Positions 11,035 through 21,653 of a stretch of DNA of 64,000 nt are shown piece after piece (position 1 is the stretch's first letter; each line of letters begins with the position of its first letter). Location: assembly GCA_027886185.1 (NCBI GenBank), contig WOAB01000689.1, forward strand, positions 4,154,001 to 4,218,000, read 5' to 3'. A program made the position numbers and the translations under genes. The notes beneath the pieces are model-generated. The model worked only from the letters and a program-made list of their open reading frames with translations, made no database searches and had not been told where the DNA came from. The DNA is from Rheum nobile (Eukaryota > Streptophyta > Magnoliopsida > Caryophyllales > Polygonaceae).

Positions 11035-12947
11035 TTCTCCCCCCTTACAATAGTTTCGTCCTCGAAACTAGAGTCAAACAAGTTCGGATAATTGCCTCGC
11101 ATAACTGACTCCAATATGTACAGGACTTGTCGAAGAATGACCTTCCTTAGAATCAACTCTCAAATCTCTTTATCAGCTGACACACATAACCGATCTGAAA
11201 TCACAATACTCCATCTTCCTGAACAAAAATCCGAACACTCTTTCCTGAGCAATCTCACTGCATCTCGTACTCAACAGTCCATTACATTCAGCTATATCTG
11301 TTCCTTCTCAAACCAAATTTCACTTCTCACCATTCGCCAACTCCTGTTGCAATCCCGACCGAACTGTCAGACAAGCAATCACATGCTCGAGAGTCGACTT
11401 CCTACACAAGGCATCAGCAACCACGGTAGCCCTTTTCTGATTGATAAACAATATCTTTTCATAATCCTTAATCCACTCTAGCAATCATCTTTGTCTCGTG
11501 ATCAATTCTCTCTCATACGATTTGAGTTGATAAGAAACATACGCAATGACCTTCCCATTCTACATCAAAACGCAACCCAACCTTGCATAGACATATCACT
11601 GTAGATAACAAACCCTTCTGTTCTCTGCAGTAAAACCAACACTGACGCACTAATCAAACACTTCCTGAGTTCCCTTGAAACTCTCTCGACATCTCCTGTC
11701 ACATTCATAATTCTTAGCCTTTCGTAATCTGTTACACATCGCCTGTAGTAACCTGTCAATCCGAGAAAACTCCCGATTTCCTTAGCATTCCAAGGTTGCT
11801 CTCGTACTCCCTCTTATTCTGAGAAAAACTAAAATAGAATCAATAAAAATCGCCACAATAATCCAAGTACTTTCTAAAAACATCAGTTCCTTAAACTCTT
11901 GAAATCTGCGGAAGCATTAGTCAACCCATAAGACATCACAACCAACTCATAGCAATCATTTTCAGTTCTGAAGGTAGTACCATGAATATATTCCTCTCGA
12001 ATCCTAAAGTGAAGATACTCTGATCTCAAATCAGCCTTTGAAAACATTGTATCTTCTTGCAATTGACCCAACAAGTATTTAACTCCTTATAATCCAAGCA
12101 AGGTCAAAAGGAACCATCCTTCTTTTTAACCAACCATACAGGCGCACCCCAAGGAGAAGCATTAGGCCTAATAAAGCCTAACTTCACAAGTTCTTTTATC
12201 TGCTCCTTCAATCTCCGCATACACAGATAACCAACACAACCTTTTCTTAATAGTTTACAGCGGTCATCGCACTAACAATTCTGCCAGAGTCTCTAGGATC
12301 CTGACTCTCAACACATGCACTAAACTCTTATCAGCTATTACAGTAACGGTCGTTTTCCTGTAATCACAAGAACATTCTGATTCTCAACTCAACCGAACCC
12401 ATAATCGCAAAATTCTACTGTTTTCAATGTAGACTGAGTCATCTGTTTCTTATCATCTCAAGCATCAATAGTCTGATCAGAATCAACTGTAGTAGTCTCC
12501 CTGATCAACACTCATCAGTATACTCAAGGATTGTACAGCTATGCCTTACCATCAAAGTTCATCTCAGAACACAACCATATCTGAATGCGCTTAATCTGTC
12601 CTGCTCAACCCTAACAATAACAACAACACACAACAACTTTATACTAAATCATCAGTTACTAGACTACCTGCATCAACCTCTTGACGATAAGCCCAACGGC
12701 TTCATCCTCTACCATACCCACACTTACCTTATTAATCTCCAACACGTCCCACTTACCAGGGAACACAACATTAAAATTATTCAACAACACTAAACATCAC
12801 ATATAAAATTAATCAAACACAAACTTACCTATACGTAACAACAAGGGTCTCTGATCACACGATTGCTTCACAGTTTTTGCGAGTGGTCTCATCCACATCA
12901 AACTTTTGAAAACTATTTTAGAACGTAAACGCTCTGATACCAACTTC
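11035..12947 (-). pseudogene. X internal region a: RT/RNase H debris
   Basis: Minus-strand remnants of a chromovirus polyprotein. Near 12110-12180 the reverse strand reads an RT segment with SPWGAPV and KKKDGS. 11883-12074 reads MFSKADLRSEY and MSYGLTNAS, an RT palm whose FSKIDLRSGY and MPFGLTNAP equivalents are altered. 11565-11759 reads GYYRR and VIYSDMSMQG from the RT end and start of RNase H. About 11400-11460 gives VVADALCRKS, the RNase H tail. Gag, protease and integrase are missing, and frames are broken throughout. The polypurine tract complement is at 11035-11047 and the initiator-Met primer site complement at 12931-12942. It makes no working protein. Confidence 0.8.
12931..12942 (-). 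other. Primer binding site of X (initiator-Met tRNA), copy a
   Basis: GCTCTGATACCA on the + strand, so TGGTATCAGAGC in element orientation. This complements the 3' end of plant initiator methionine tRNA, 5 bp from the LTR. It defines the orientation of X. Confidence 0.85.
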
Positions 12948-14061
12948 TGTAACACCCCGGGCCAGAGGTGCTACAGTGCCATAGTCCCGAAGGACTATAA
13001 GGCGGTTTCTAAAAGAAAAGAAATCCAAAACTCATCCAAAAACACAAAAGTTACAACATTAAATTTCCCTGCTCAAGTTTGAATCAATACTTAAACCAGT
13101 CATCCAGTTTAAATACATCAATTTAAATCCAAAACACGGAAGCGAATACAACCTTTTCAAATCCGATGCAAAACTAAATCTTTAACTGTGAAGACACACC
13201 TGTGATCCAGAACCCGCTTGTTGCTGCAAACCTGCAAAACCAAATTGACTGGGGGACCCGATACCCCAGCCAACCGCGGCACGTAAACCGAAGTTGGTTA
13301 GTCTTTTGAAAGACTGGCACGACTCCCCAAGCCAAAACAGTTATAAAACACAGCTTTAACATATCAACAACTCATACCAAGCAACAACATGCCACACAAT
13401 ATATACATATATATATATATATAATATCATAATTACACTTAATCATATCAACCAACCAAAACCAACCACATCTCAAAACATAAACACACTCTGCCACATA
13501 ACCGATCTGAATAACCATTATTATCCAACTCTTCACTATGCTAACCTCATTTCAGCCAATCTCAACCTTACACGAGTAAAAATGAATAAAACAATCCCAT
13601 CAAACTTTCTCTCTATTACTAATACCTCAAACATCAACCCTATGAAACATATATACATATATCTTACTACTGACTTACAACCGAGACTAATCAATTATAC
13701 TGAACTCCCTACTGCACTAACACATTCAATTAACCTTCACATAAACAAACACATACGCATCAACGAGACGATCATCACATGATACCAACATAACAAAACA
13801 ACGATCCAGGCCAGCCACCCTTCCGGTGCTGCCTGATCGATAACATGGGTCGTAACCCATACACCTCAACCTAACTCATATTGGCCCACACCCTCAAGAT
13901 GGGAAACTAACCTTCACACACATCCACATAACCAACCTTCTCAAACAATTCACACCAAGATCCAACAACCACTACCAATGGACAACAATGACCCGCAACC
14001 ACAACTAACAATAATCAACACAACCAACCTTCATAATCCACGAGTTACCATAAACAACCAT

Positions 14062-15398
14062 TGATAAGCACTACTTTGTAGGGCTTAAGTAAGAGTCATT
14101 AGAGGTTTTATTGGTGCCATTCGGGTAGATTTAGACACATTCATGTGTATGGCGTTTGGGGGCAAAGTTGGTGTATTTGGAGGTGTTTGAGCGGTTTTGG
14201 ATATCATATGAGACACTGAGGAAGAAACCACATGAGAAGACGAGGAAAGGGAGTGCAATGAAGAGTAGAAGAACAATGTGCTGAATTTAATTGGTTCGTT
14301 CTCTCTGCTCCGATGTCCAAATGGAGTGATTCCAATTCGAGGAGTTAGCTTTTGAAGTCTACTGCAAGTCCTGAAAATATGAGCGCGATCCGAGTTGGGA
14401 ATCAAAAGTTATGGAGTTTTTACGGAAGTGTCATAGGAGTTGAACCGAAGAACAGCGACGGCGCCCGCCGTGAACATTACGGCGACCGCCGCCGCTGTCA
14501 GAAGCCCGCCGAACGTGTTTTCCATATTTGTTTTATTTGGATTATTTTTATTACGTTTTATTATTTCGTTTTAGGTTAATTTCAGATTTTATTTCCTTTA
14601 GTATTTAAAGGAAAAGAGAGGCATATCATCTATTATCTATTATCTTGAAACCCTAATTTCCCTTTCTACGTTCTACGTTATGAAGAACTAAGTCCCCTTG
14701 GCTTAGTCAGACGCTGAAGCTTCCGTTTCGATAAAGTTGTGAGATTCTTGCTTAAGTTGCTTATGATTGATATTGATAATCTCTATTTGGACGCATCTAG
14801 GGTTTGTTGTTATTGATTGATTGCTAGACTAGATTGTTACTCGTTGAGCATATCTATTTCAGAGTAGCAACTACATCGTACTAGTATCTGGTTGTGCTAG
14901 TCTTATGCAGAAGAGAATTGATTTACATTCTAGGATAATATCTGGTTGTTTTATGCTAGATTTGTATCCAACTATATTCCTATCCGTAAGGCTGCTGTTA
15001 AACTGAATCTTGATAGTTTCAGGGTTGTTTAATTAGTTAGTGCTAATAGTATCTGGTTGTGCTATTAGTTATATCTGAAAAGGAATTGGAATTACCATTG
15101 CATGTGATTTTGAATGAGTATCTAGGATCAACTTGTCATACGAATAGTGGATGTTGTTTGACTAAGTGCTTTTCCCATTACTGATTTCACAACTCTTTCG
15201 CTTGTTTACCTTTGCATGCTTAGTTACTTACAACAAACAAAATCCCCCCTTTGGTTACTTTAGTTTGACATAAAAATTGCATATTAAGATAGAATTCGCC
15301 TCCCTGTGGATTCGACCTTTACTTACCTAGGACTACGGTTTAAGGTTTGTTTGGATATTTTGCATAGTAGGAATTAGAACGACAAATTCCTGTTATCA
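14062..15398 (+). repeat. B1 5' LTR
   Basis: 1,337 bp. Shorter than the 3' LTR because of a deletion of about 37 bp near 14745. TATA-like TATTTAAAG at 14602-14610. GC-rich dyads (GGCGCCCGCC, CGGCGACCGCCG) are at 14455-14515. The conserved U5 box CCCTGTGGATTCGACC is about 80 bp before the LTR end. Confidence 0.9.
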
Positions 15399-15401
15399 AA
15401 T

Positions 15402-15419
15402 TGGCGCCGTTGCCGGGGA
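15402..15419 (+). other. Primer binding site of B1 (tRNA-Asp)
   Basis: TGGCGCCGTTGCCGGGGA complements the 3' end (CCCCGGCAACGGCGCCA) of plant tRNA-Asp, 3 bp after the LTR. This primer is typical of Athila-lineage elements. Confidence 0.9.
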
Positions 15420-15531
15420 GGCAATAATCTATTTTGTGTGTGATTTGTGTGTCAACTATTGTGTGGATCTATCTTACGGTCCACACCCGTGCTATTGATT
15501 TTTGTTTTTCCTTTTTGATTTGGTTACAGAG

Positions 15532-16623
15532 ATGGATAGATTTCCCCACTTTCATCAGGAGCCGCAATATGACTCATACTCATACTCATACGCATACACT
15601 CCAGGGTGGAGAGATCACCCTAATTCGAGTTATGGGCACAATCCAAGTCCCTCCATGTCATTGGAGGACATGTTTCGATCTTTCAAAAAGAACACGATCC
15701 AACTTGAACAACAAATAAAGTCCAATATCCAGATCATTGAGAGGCAGACGGAGCAAATGGTGCAAGCATTGAGCAGGATGGAGTCCATGACGTCGGCAGA
15801 ACCACTATCTCACCCAGTGGTGCACCAGGAAGAAAATGTCTTCTCGTTGACCCTACAAAGTACTGAGCAGCTGCATGTCGCCCCCTTAGCTGACAGGGAG
15901 GAACAAATTTGTGAGACGGGTGCAGAATACAACGAGATATCTGCAGAAGAGAACCCAAGACTGCGGGAGGTATACCTCGACCTCGGTTCACCCACTGAGG
16001 AGATGGGTATTCCAGACGATATTTTGGACCGCGTTGTGCTTTCTGAAGAAGAGTATTTTTTGGGACTGGAGGAATTCAGCGACCAAGAGGAGGAGAGCCA
16101 CGATCGCGAAAACGATCCTACGACGCTTGTTCCTCTCAAAAACGCCCGGGCAGCCCCCGACCCTCTTGAGGCTGCCTATGATGAGTATTTGCATCTCAAC
16201 TCCTTTCCACTTGTCTCGCTACACCCCGTCACGCCCCTCCATGCGGTATTCCAAGATACTCGAAGGCTGAAGGACGACAAAGAGCTATATGAAACCTTCA
16301 GTATCTGCGAGGCAACCATTCCCTCGATCGAACTGGCAAGTTGCATCCCTCGCTACACAGAGTTTTTAAGGGCGCTGGGCAATATAAAGAAGAAACCAAA
16401 GGGGAAGCACAAGAAGGAGGCCTTAATTCAGGACATACATGCAGCCCTTGAGATGTTGGCTAGACCGTTCCTGAAGATGGCAAGTGCATTCATAGATATG
16501 AACAGCGGTCCTCCCATCAGCAAGTGCACAAGCAAAGGGGAAAGGCTCAACATGGAGCACACAAAGCGACATCCCCCTGATATAGACCTCAGGAGTTCAA
16601 GTGATAGGAGCAATCCGAGTTGA
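15532..16623 (+). CDS. B1 reduced Athila gag-protease fusion protein
   Basis: Intact ORF of 363 codons from ATG 15532, the first in-frame ATG after the primer site. The N-terminal segment (PGWRDHPNSSYG, SLEDMFRSFKKNT) corresponds to the region downstream of the Gag zinc knuckle in D (PGYRDHPNLRWS, SAEDMIKSLAQS). A predicted coiled coil lies at about residues 55-90, followed by the linker (VVHQEENVFSLTLQS). Then come an acidic segment, the KELYETFSICEATIP and IPRYTEFLRAL block, a lysine-rich KKKPKGKHKK, and the protease tail ARPFLKM. The active-site DLGAS region, capsid, knuckle and pol are deleted. It may be a Gag-like RNA or particle partner, or only a relic; the intact frame in a nested copy hints at recent function. 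B2 and B0 carry the same architecture. Confidence 0.75.
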   Translation: MDRFPHFHQEPQYDSYSYSYAYTPGWRDHPNSSYGHNPSPSMSLEDMFRSFKKNTIQLEQQIKSNIQIIERQTEQMVQALSRMESMTSAEPLSHPVVHQEENVFSLTLQSTEQLHVAPLADREEQICETGAEYNEISAEENPRLREVYLDLGSPTEEMGIPDDILDRVVLSEEEYFLGLEEFSDQEEESHDRENDPTTLVPLKNARAAPDPLEAAYDEYLHLNSFPLVSLHPVTPLHAVFQDTRRLKDDKELYETFSICEATIPSIELASCIPRYTEFLRALGNIKKKPKGKHKKEALIQDIHAALEMLARPFLKMASAFIDMNSGPPISKCTSKGERLNMEHTKRHPPDIDLRSSSDRSNPS

Positions 16624-16638
16624 AGAGGTTGAGCACTA

Positions 16639-16686
16639 TGTCGAGCCACAACATTAACTAAGGCGCTACTCGGGAGGCAACCCGAG
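16639..16686 (+). ncRNA. B1 post-stop double stem-loop (HP1-HP2)
   Basis: HP1 is TGTCG-AGCCA-CAACA (one mismatch; perfect in B2) and HP2 is CTCGGG-AGGCAA-CCCGAG at 16669-16686. It begins about 17 bases after the stop codon. The loops AGCCA and AGGCAA contain complementary GCC and GGC, so the two could kiss. HP2 has a T-A pair where C has C-G. Confidence 0.65.
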
Positions 16687-16800
16687 GTTAGTTAGTTTAT
16701 TTCCCTTTCCCTTAGTCTTTTCTTTTGTTTTTTTTCCTTTTAGTTTTTCCTTTATGTATTGAACTAACCTGCAGGAAGCGCGGAAAAATGAAGATGGAGT

Positions 16801-16975
16801 TCACGGCGCCCGCCGCCAACCTTACGGCGACCGCCGCAATTGCCTCGCCAAGAAAGTTGGCCACGACCTAAAAACGGCGACCGCCGCAATTACGGCGACC
16901 GCCGCAATTACGGCGACCGCCGCAATTACGGCGACCGCCGCACCCCTCACGGCGACCGCCGCATTTTCGCAGGTA
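16801..16975 (+). repeat. B1 GC-rich dyad array, 18-bp tandem repeat
   Basis: Contains seven GGCGNCCGCC-type cores, including consecutive 18-bp units ACGGCGACCGCCGCAATT at about 16873-16930. B2 has the same region with three fewer units (54 bp less). Non-coding, 180 bp after the ORF. Confidence 0.9.
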
Positions 16976-16979
16976 AAAA

Positions 16980-17128
16980 AAAATTTAAAAAAAAAATTTT
17001 AAAAAATTAAAAATAAAAAAAAGGGCCCCGAAAAAACCTTAAACGGGGAGCAAAAGACGAAAATAAGATACCCCGAAAAGACCTTAAACGGGGAGAAAAA
17101 GTCAAAAAAAAAAATTTAAAAAAAAAAT
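16980..17128 (+). ncRNA. B1 A-rich tract with paired CCCCG...CGGGG hairpins (HP6)
   Basis: Two hairpins with identical stems CCCCG/CGGGG (17026-17048 and 17071-17093) around A-rich loops ending CCTTAAA, inside A/T homopolymer-rich sequence. The same hairpin is single in B0 (7-bp stem) and in C (58177-58197), and double in B2. Confidence 0.55.
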
Positions 17129-17585
17129 TTACCCAGCTGTCCAGATTCTCCACGGAGAGGTGCGCATCATGTTGCTAACGGAGGAATACATTCACCCTAT
17201 ATTTATTTGGCAACGATGATGGCCCTGCAGTCGACAGCTCGAGAAGAGGTACACCAGGGCCCAACCACGATGACATTTGGGCCCATTTTTTGAAGGCCTT
17301 GCAACCCCGTTCCCTTGATTGACCACTACTCCCCGCAGTGGTTCCTTTTGGTTGCATGGTAGGAGTTGAAGGCCATGCAGCCCTGATTTCCTACATCACC
17401 ACCACACCCTATAGTGGTTTCTTATGGTTTCACGGTAGATGAAGATAATGGCGTTGATGCCAGACATCCAAGACATGAGCTTTCATGAGTACACCGCCAG
17501 CGACAAGGAAGTGTCCAAGCCAACTCGGCAACGTTGTGAGTTATTTTTTGCTTTTCCCTGTGCTTTATTCTTTTGTCTTTCATTA

Positions 17586-17620
17586 CATTGAGGACAATGC
17601 AATGTTTAAGCATGGGGTGG
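17586..17620 (+). ncRNA. B1 hairpin HP3 plus internal polypurine-tract copy
   Basis: CATTG-AGGA-CAATG (17586-17599), then TTTAAGCATGGGGTGG (17605-17620). The latter repeats the terminal polypurine tract at 18241-18257 in the B-specific spelling. The same module is in B0, B2, C and D. Confidence 0.7.
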
Positions 17621-17721
17621 AGTTTTATATTTGCTACGTTGCTGAGGAAAAAAAACATAATAAAAAAAAATGAAAAGAGCCAAAAAAATTTAAAAAAAAG
17701 GCTATCATTGAAATCCTCGGA

Positions 17722-17877
17722 TAGGTCGAAAACCCGAAAGGGCGGCCTAGGCAATAAGCAGGTGGCTTGGACCAGCATTAGGCTGGGGTAATAAAAGGTC
17801 ATGAGTGACGTGAGCTTATGTGAGCACATCTATTGGAAAATGAAATGAGTGGCTTGGTGAAAACCCGAAAGGGCGCC
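17722..17877 (+). ncRNA. B1 3' structured region: two tetraloop modules and a central hairpin
   Basis: Module 1 (17722-17749) is TAGGTCG, AAAA, CCC-GAAA-GGG, CGGCCTA: a 7-bp stem, a one-sided A4 bulge, a 3-bp stem and a GNRA tetraloop. The central hairpin CCAGC-ATTAG-GCTGG is at 17772-17786. Module 2 (17856-17877) is GGTG, AAAA, CCC-GAAA-GGG, CGCC. The order is the same in B0, B2, C and D with different stem sequences. No ORF is supported here. Confidence 0.7.
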
Positions 17878-18219
17878 TTGGCAAAATGAGCGAAAAGAAG
17901 AAGAGTGATTTTAGGATTTCTCACTATTCTTGGCGAGGCGTCATAAGAAGAGGAGACAAAGAAGGATTGTCGGGTAGGTCACTCTGGGAGACATAAGGAG
18001 CAATAGATGGAGGCTAGGATTAGAGGTTACTCACGCTATTGGATGTCCGGGTTTAGCTTGGGGGAAAGTACTCTGCTTGCCCCTTAAGCTGTTGAGTTGT
18101 TGATGTGTTGTAAATGAGATTGGTGCCAGGAGCTTGGCATGGGTTAGGTGACTCTTAGTTGGAGGATATGCTTCCTGAGATCTTGGATGATGCATTGGAG
18201 GAGTAGACTCTTTATTTGG

Positions 18220-18259
18220 TTTACTCGTGGACGAGCAAAGGTCTAAGCATGGGGTGGTT
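18220..18259 (+). other. B1 hairpin HP4 and terminal polypurine tract
   Basis: TTTACTCG-TGGA-CGAGCAAA (18220-18239, one A/C mismatch), then TCTAAGCATGGGGTGG up to the 3' LTR at 18260. Plus-strand primer site. Confidence 0.8.
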
Positions 18260-19633
18260 TGATAAGCACTACTTTGTAGGGCTTAAGTAAGAGTCATTAG
18301 AGGTTTTATTGGTGTCATTCGGGTAGATTTAGACACATTCATGTGTATGGCGTTTGGGGGCGAAGTTGGTGTATTTGGAGGTGTTTGAGAGGTTTTGGAT
18401 ATCATATGAGACACTGAGGAAGAAACCACATGAGAAGACGAGGAAAGGGAGTGCAATGAAGAGTAGAAGAACAATGTGCTGAATTCAATTGGTTCGTTAT
18501 CTCTGCTCCGATGTCCAAATGGAGTGATTCCAATTCGAGGAGTTAGCTTTTGAAGTCTACTGCAAGTTCTCAAAATATGAGCGCGATCCGAGTTGGGAAT
18601 CAAAAGTTATGGCGTTTTTACGGAAGTGTCGTAGGAGCTGAACCGAAGAACAGCGACGGCGCCCGCCGTGAACATTACGGCGACCGCCGCCGCTGTCAGA
18701 AGCCCGCCGAACGTGTTTTCCATATTTGTTTTATTTGGATTATTTTTATTACGTTTTATTATTTCGTTTTAGGTTAATTTCAGACTTTATTTCCTTTAGT
18801 ATTTAAAGGAAAAGAGAGGCATATCATCTATTATCTATTATCTTGAAACCCTAATTTCCCTTTCTACGTTCTACGTTATGAAGAACTAAGTCCCCTTGGC
18901 TTAGTCAGACGCTGAAGCTTTCGTTTCGATAAAGTTGTGAGATTCTTGTTCTTAATCTATTGCATGGTTTTTATCTTTCTCTTGCTTAAGTTGCTTATGA
19001 TTGATATTGATAATCTCTATTTGGACGCATCTAGGGTTTGTTGTTATTGATTGATTGCTAGATCAAGATTGTTACTGGTTGAGCATATTCATTTCAGAGT
19101 AGCAACTGCATCGTACTAGTATCTGGTTGTGCTAGTCTTATGCAGAAGAGAATTGATTTACATTCTAGGATAATATCTGGTTGTTTTATGCTAGAATTGT
19201 ATCCAACTATATTCCTATCCGTAAGGCTGCTGTTAAACTGAATCTTGATAGTTTCAGGATTGTTTAATTAGTTAGTGCTAATAGTATCTGGTTGTGCTAT
19301 TAGTTATATCTGAAAAGGAATTGGAATTACCATTGCATGTGATTTTGAATGAGTATCTAGGATCAACTTGTCATACGAATAGTGGATGTTGTTTGACTAA
19401 GTGCTTTTCCCATTACTGATTTCACAACTCTTTCGCTTGTTTATCTTTGCATGCTTAGTTACTTAAAACAAACAAAATCCCCCCTTTGGTTACTTTAGTT
19501 TGACATACAAATTGCATATTAAGATAGAATTCGCCTCCCTGTGGATTCGACCTTTACTTACCTAGGACTACGGTTTAAAGTTTGTTTGGATATTTTGCAT
19601 AGTAGGAATTAGAACGACAAATTCTTTTTATCA
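18260..19633 (+). repeat. B1 3' LTR
   Basis: 1,374 bp, near-identical to the 5' LTR apart from a 37-bp segment missing from the latter. It ends TTTTTATCA next to the TSD ACCAT. Confidence 0.9.
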
Positions 19634-21653
19634 ACCATACCAACAGAAATCCACCTCATAAAGAACTAATATTGAATAATAAGTCACTAGCCAATAATCA
19701 ATATCCAACATAAAACCAATAACCAAAACACACAATCAATATTCGCCAACACAACCACTTAATCAAACGCACAGTCAATATCATCACAAAATCACTTACT
19801 CAGGTACACAACCAACATTCAACACAAAATCACTTAATCAGTTCGCAACCAACATTCAGCACATAATACATATCACAACAATCAACCAATTGTAATCAAA
19901 CAATAATATAACTCAACACTGAAACACAAACGACTCCAACACATCTCCAATCCAATCTCCAATTCAACCTCCAATCCATTCTAACCCTTGGCCCTTAACG
20001 ACGTAGGCGTATACCTTGTATACCCAGCGCGGTTTGGTGAGTATATCATCACCTGGCCCTTCGACCTCCAATTCCACTTTAACCCTTGGCCCTTAACGAC
20101 GTAGGCGTAAACCCTACGCGGTTTGGTGGAATCCATTCCTACCTTCGGCCCTTAACGACGTAGGCGTATACCTTGTATACCCTACGCGGTTTGGTGAAAT
20201 CCCTTTCAAATCCTTGGCCTTTAACGACGTAGGCGTATACCTTGTATACCCTGCGCGGTTGGGTGAAATCCATTCCAACCCTTGGCCCATCGACCTCCAA
20301 TCGACAACAATCCAACCACCACACCGACAATCAATCAATTATTACACACGACCTCTATTAACACATTTTCACACATATATATATATATATTCAACCAAGA
20401 AACTTTAAAGTCAATAATCCAATCAATCCACGACAATCAATCCATAACAATCAATCTATAACAATCAATCCGCCACAATCAAACAACAACAATCAATCCA
20501 CATCAGTCAATCCCAGCATACACACATTCACACACAAACATTCACACACAAACGCACAATCCCAGCATACAACTGCCAGCACGCACACAATTTAACACAC
20601 AACCGCCAACACACACAGGTGTCGACATACACAACCCAACACACACACACAAGTGTCAACAAACACTATCAACAACAATCAATCACATTTAGTCACAATT
20701 GACTACCACGTCAACATTTATTCAACACGATACGAGACAAAATACTAACACACGCACACACACCCATTTTCAACCAAGTATCTATATAGTCAATTCATCC
20801 AATTTAAATCTCTCAAGCAATGATAAAATTAATTATGAAACACTAGGCATAAATCAATTTATAAAAATTTAATAAAGTTAGCAAGAATCCTCTTGCCTCA
20901 AGTCGAACCACAACGACCCCAGAGATCTCCAATCAACCCGAATGAACCTGCGAAATCAATCCGAGCAAAACCATGGCGTTAATTAACTCATACCAATCCA
21001 CAACCAACAAACCCCCCATTTCCAAACTCTAATTATACCTTAATTAATCTCAGCAACCACACCAAAATTAACCAAAACTCCCTGAAATCAAATCAAATTT
21101 GCCCAAAACTTAATTCAATCCAATCAAACCAAATCTGCCCAAATTAACAACAATTACCAACCAATTAAACCCCAAAAATCAGATCGAAGAACCCCCACCA
21201 TTACCTCGTCGACAACCAAACGGTAGTTACCGGGGAGGCTCCTCGTCGTCGGCGACCTCAGCCACCACACGAACCGCAGCAACACCGGACAGCAGCTGCA
21301 CTCAGCACAGCAAAGGCAGCAGCAAGCACGGACGACAACAGCCAAGCAACGAACACGGCTCCACAACAGCAAGCACGGACAGCACGAGCATGGGAGGAGG
21401 AGGAAGAGCAGCAACGCGGTCCAGTCGGCTCGCCGGAGGGAGAACAACCCGGTTGGGCACAGGAGAATCACACGGGAGAAGGGAGTTTGGCTGAGCTGGA
21501 GAACTCACACGGGAGAGAGAGAGAGCCACCAGTGAGAGAGGCAACCGACCACATTTAGGGATTTAATCCCCAAAATTTCCCATTTCCTTTTAATTAAGTA
21601 AACCCTTAATTAATTTACCCTTTTGCCATTATCATCTTCTTTGGGGTATTTCA

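Larger units (their letters stand above)
14062..19633 (+). mobile_element. Element B1: complete non-autonomous Athila derivative
   Basis: 5.57 kb with two LTRs (TGATAAGC ... TTATCA), tRNA-Asp primer site, one short ORF, a long 3' structured region and a polypurine tract. TSD ACCAT at 14057-14061 and 19634-19638. It lacks capsid, RT, RNase H and integrase, so mobility would need proteins from an autonomous Athila element such as relatives of C or D. It shares its insertion site with B2, showing descent from one insertion. Confidence 0.92.
12948..21653 (-). repeat. X LTR b, split by element B1
   Basis: Near-identical to LTR a, seen as 12948-14061 and 19639-21653. Element B1 sits between two copies of ACCAT. 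It contains the same GGCCCTTAA tandem array (about 19985-20280). It is shared by both tandem units. Confidence 0.88.

Noticed and set aside
11092..11481. 129-codon + strand ORF in X internal region (and its copy at 21712)
   Set aside because: Antisense to the RNase H remnant, which reads VVADALCRKS on the minus strand.
16801..16975. CRISPR-like array (regular GC-rich repeats)
   Set aside because: Units are directly adjacent without unique spacers, and the sequence is plant nuclear DNA.
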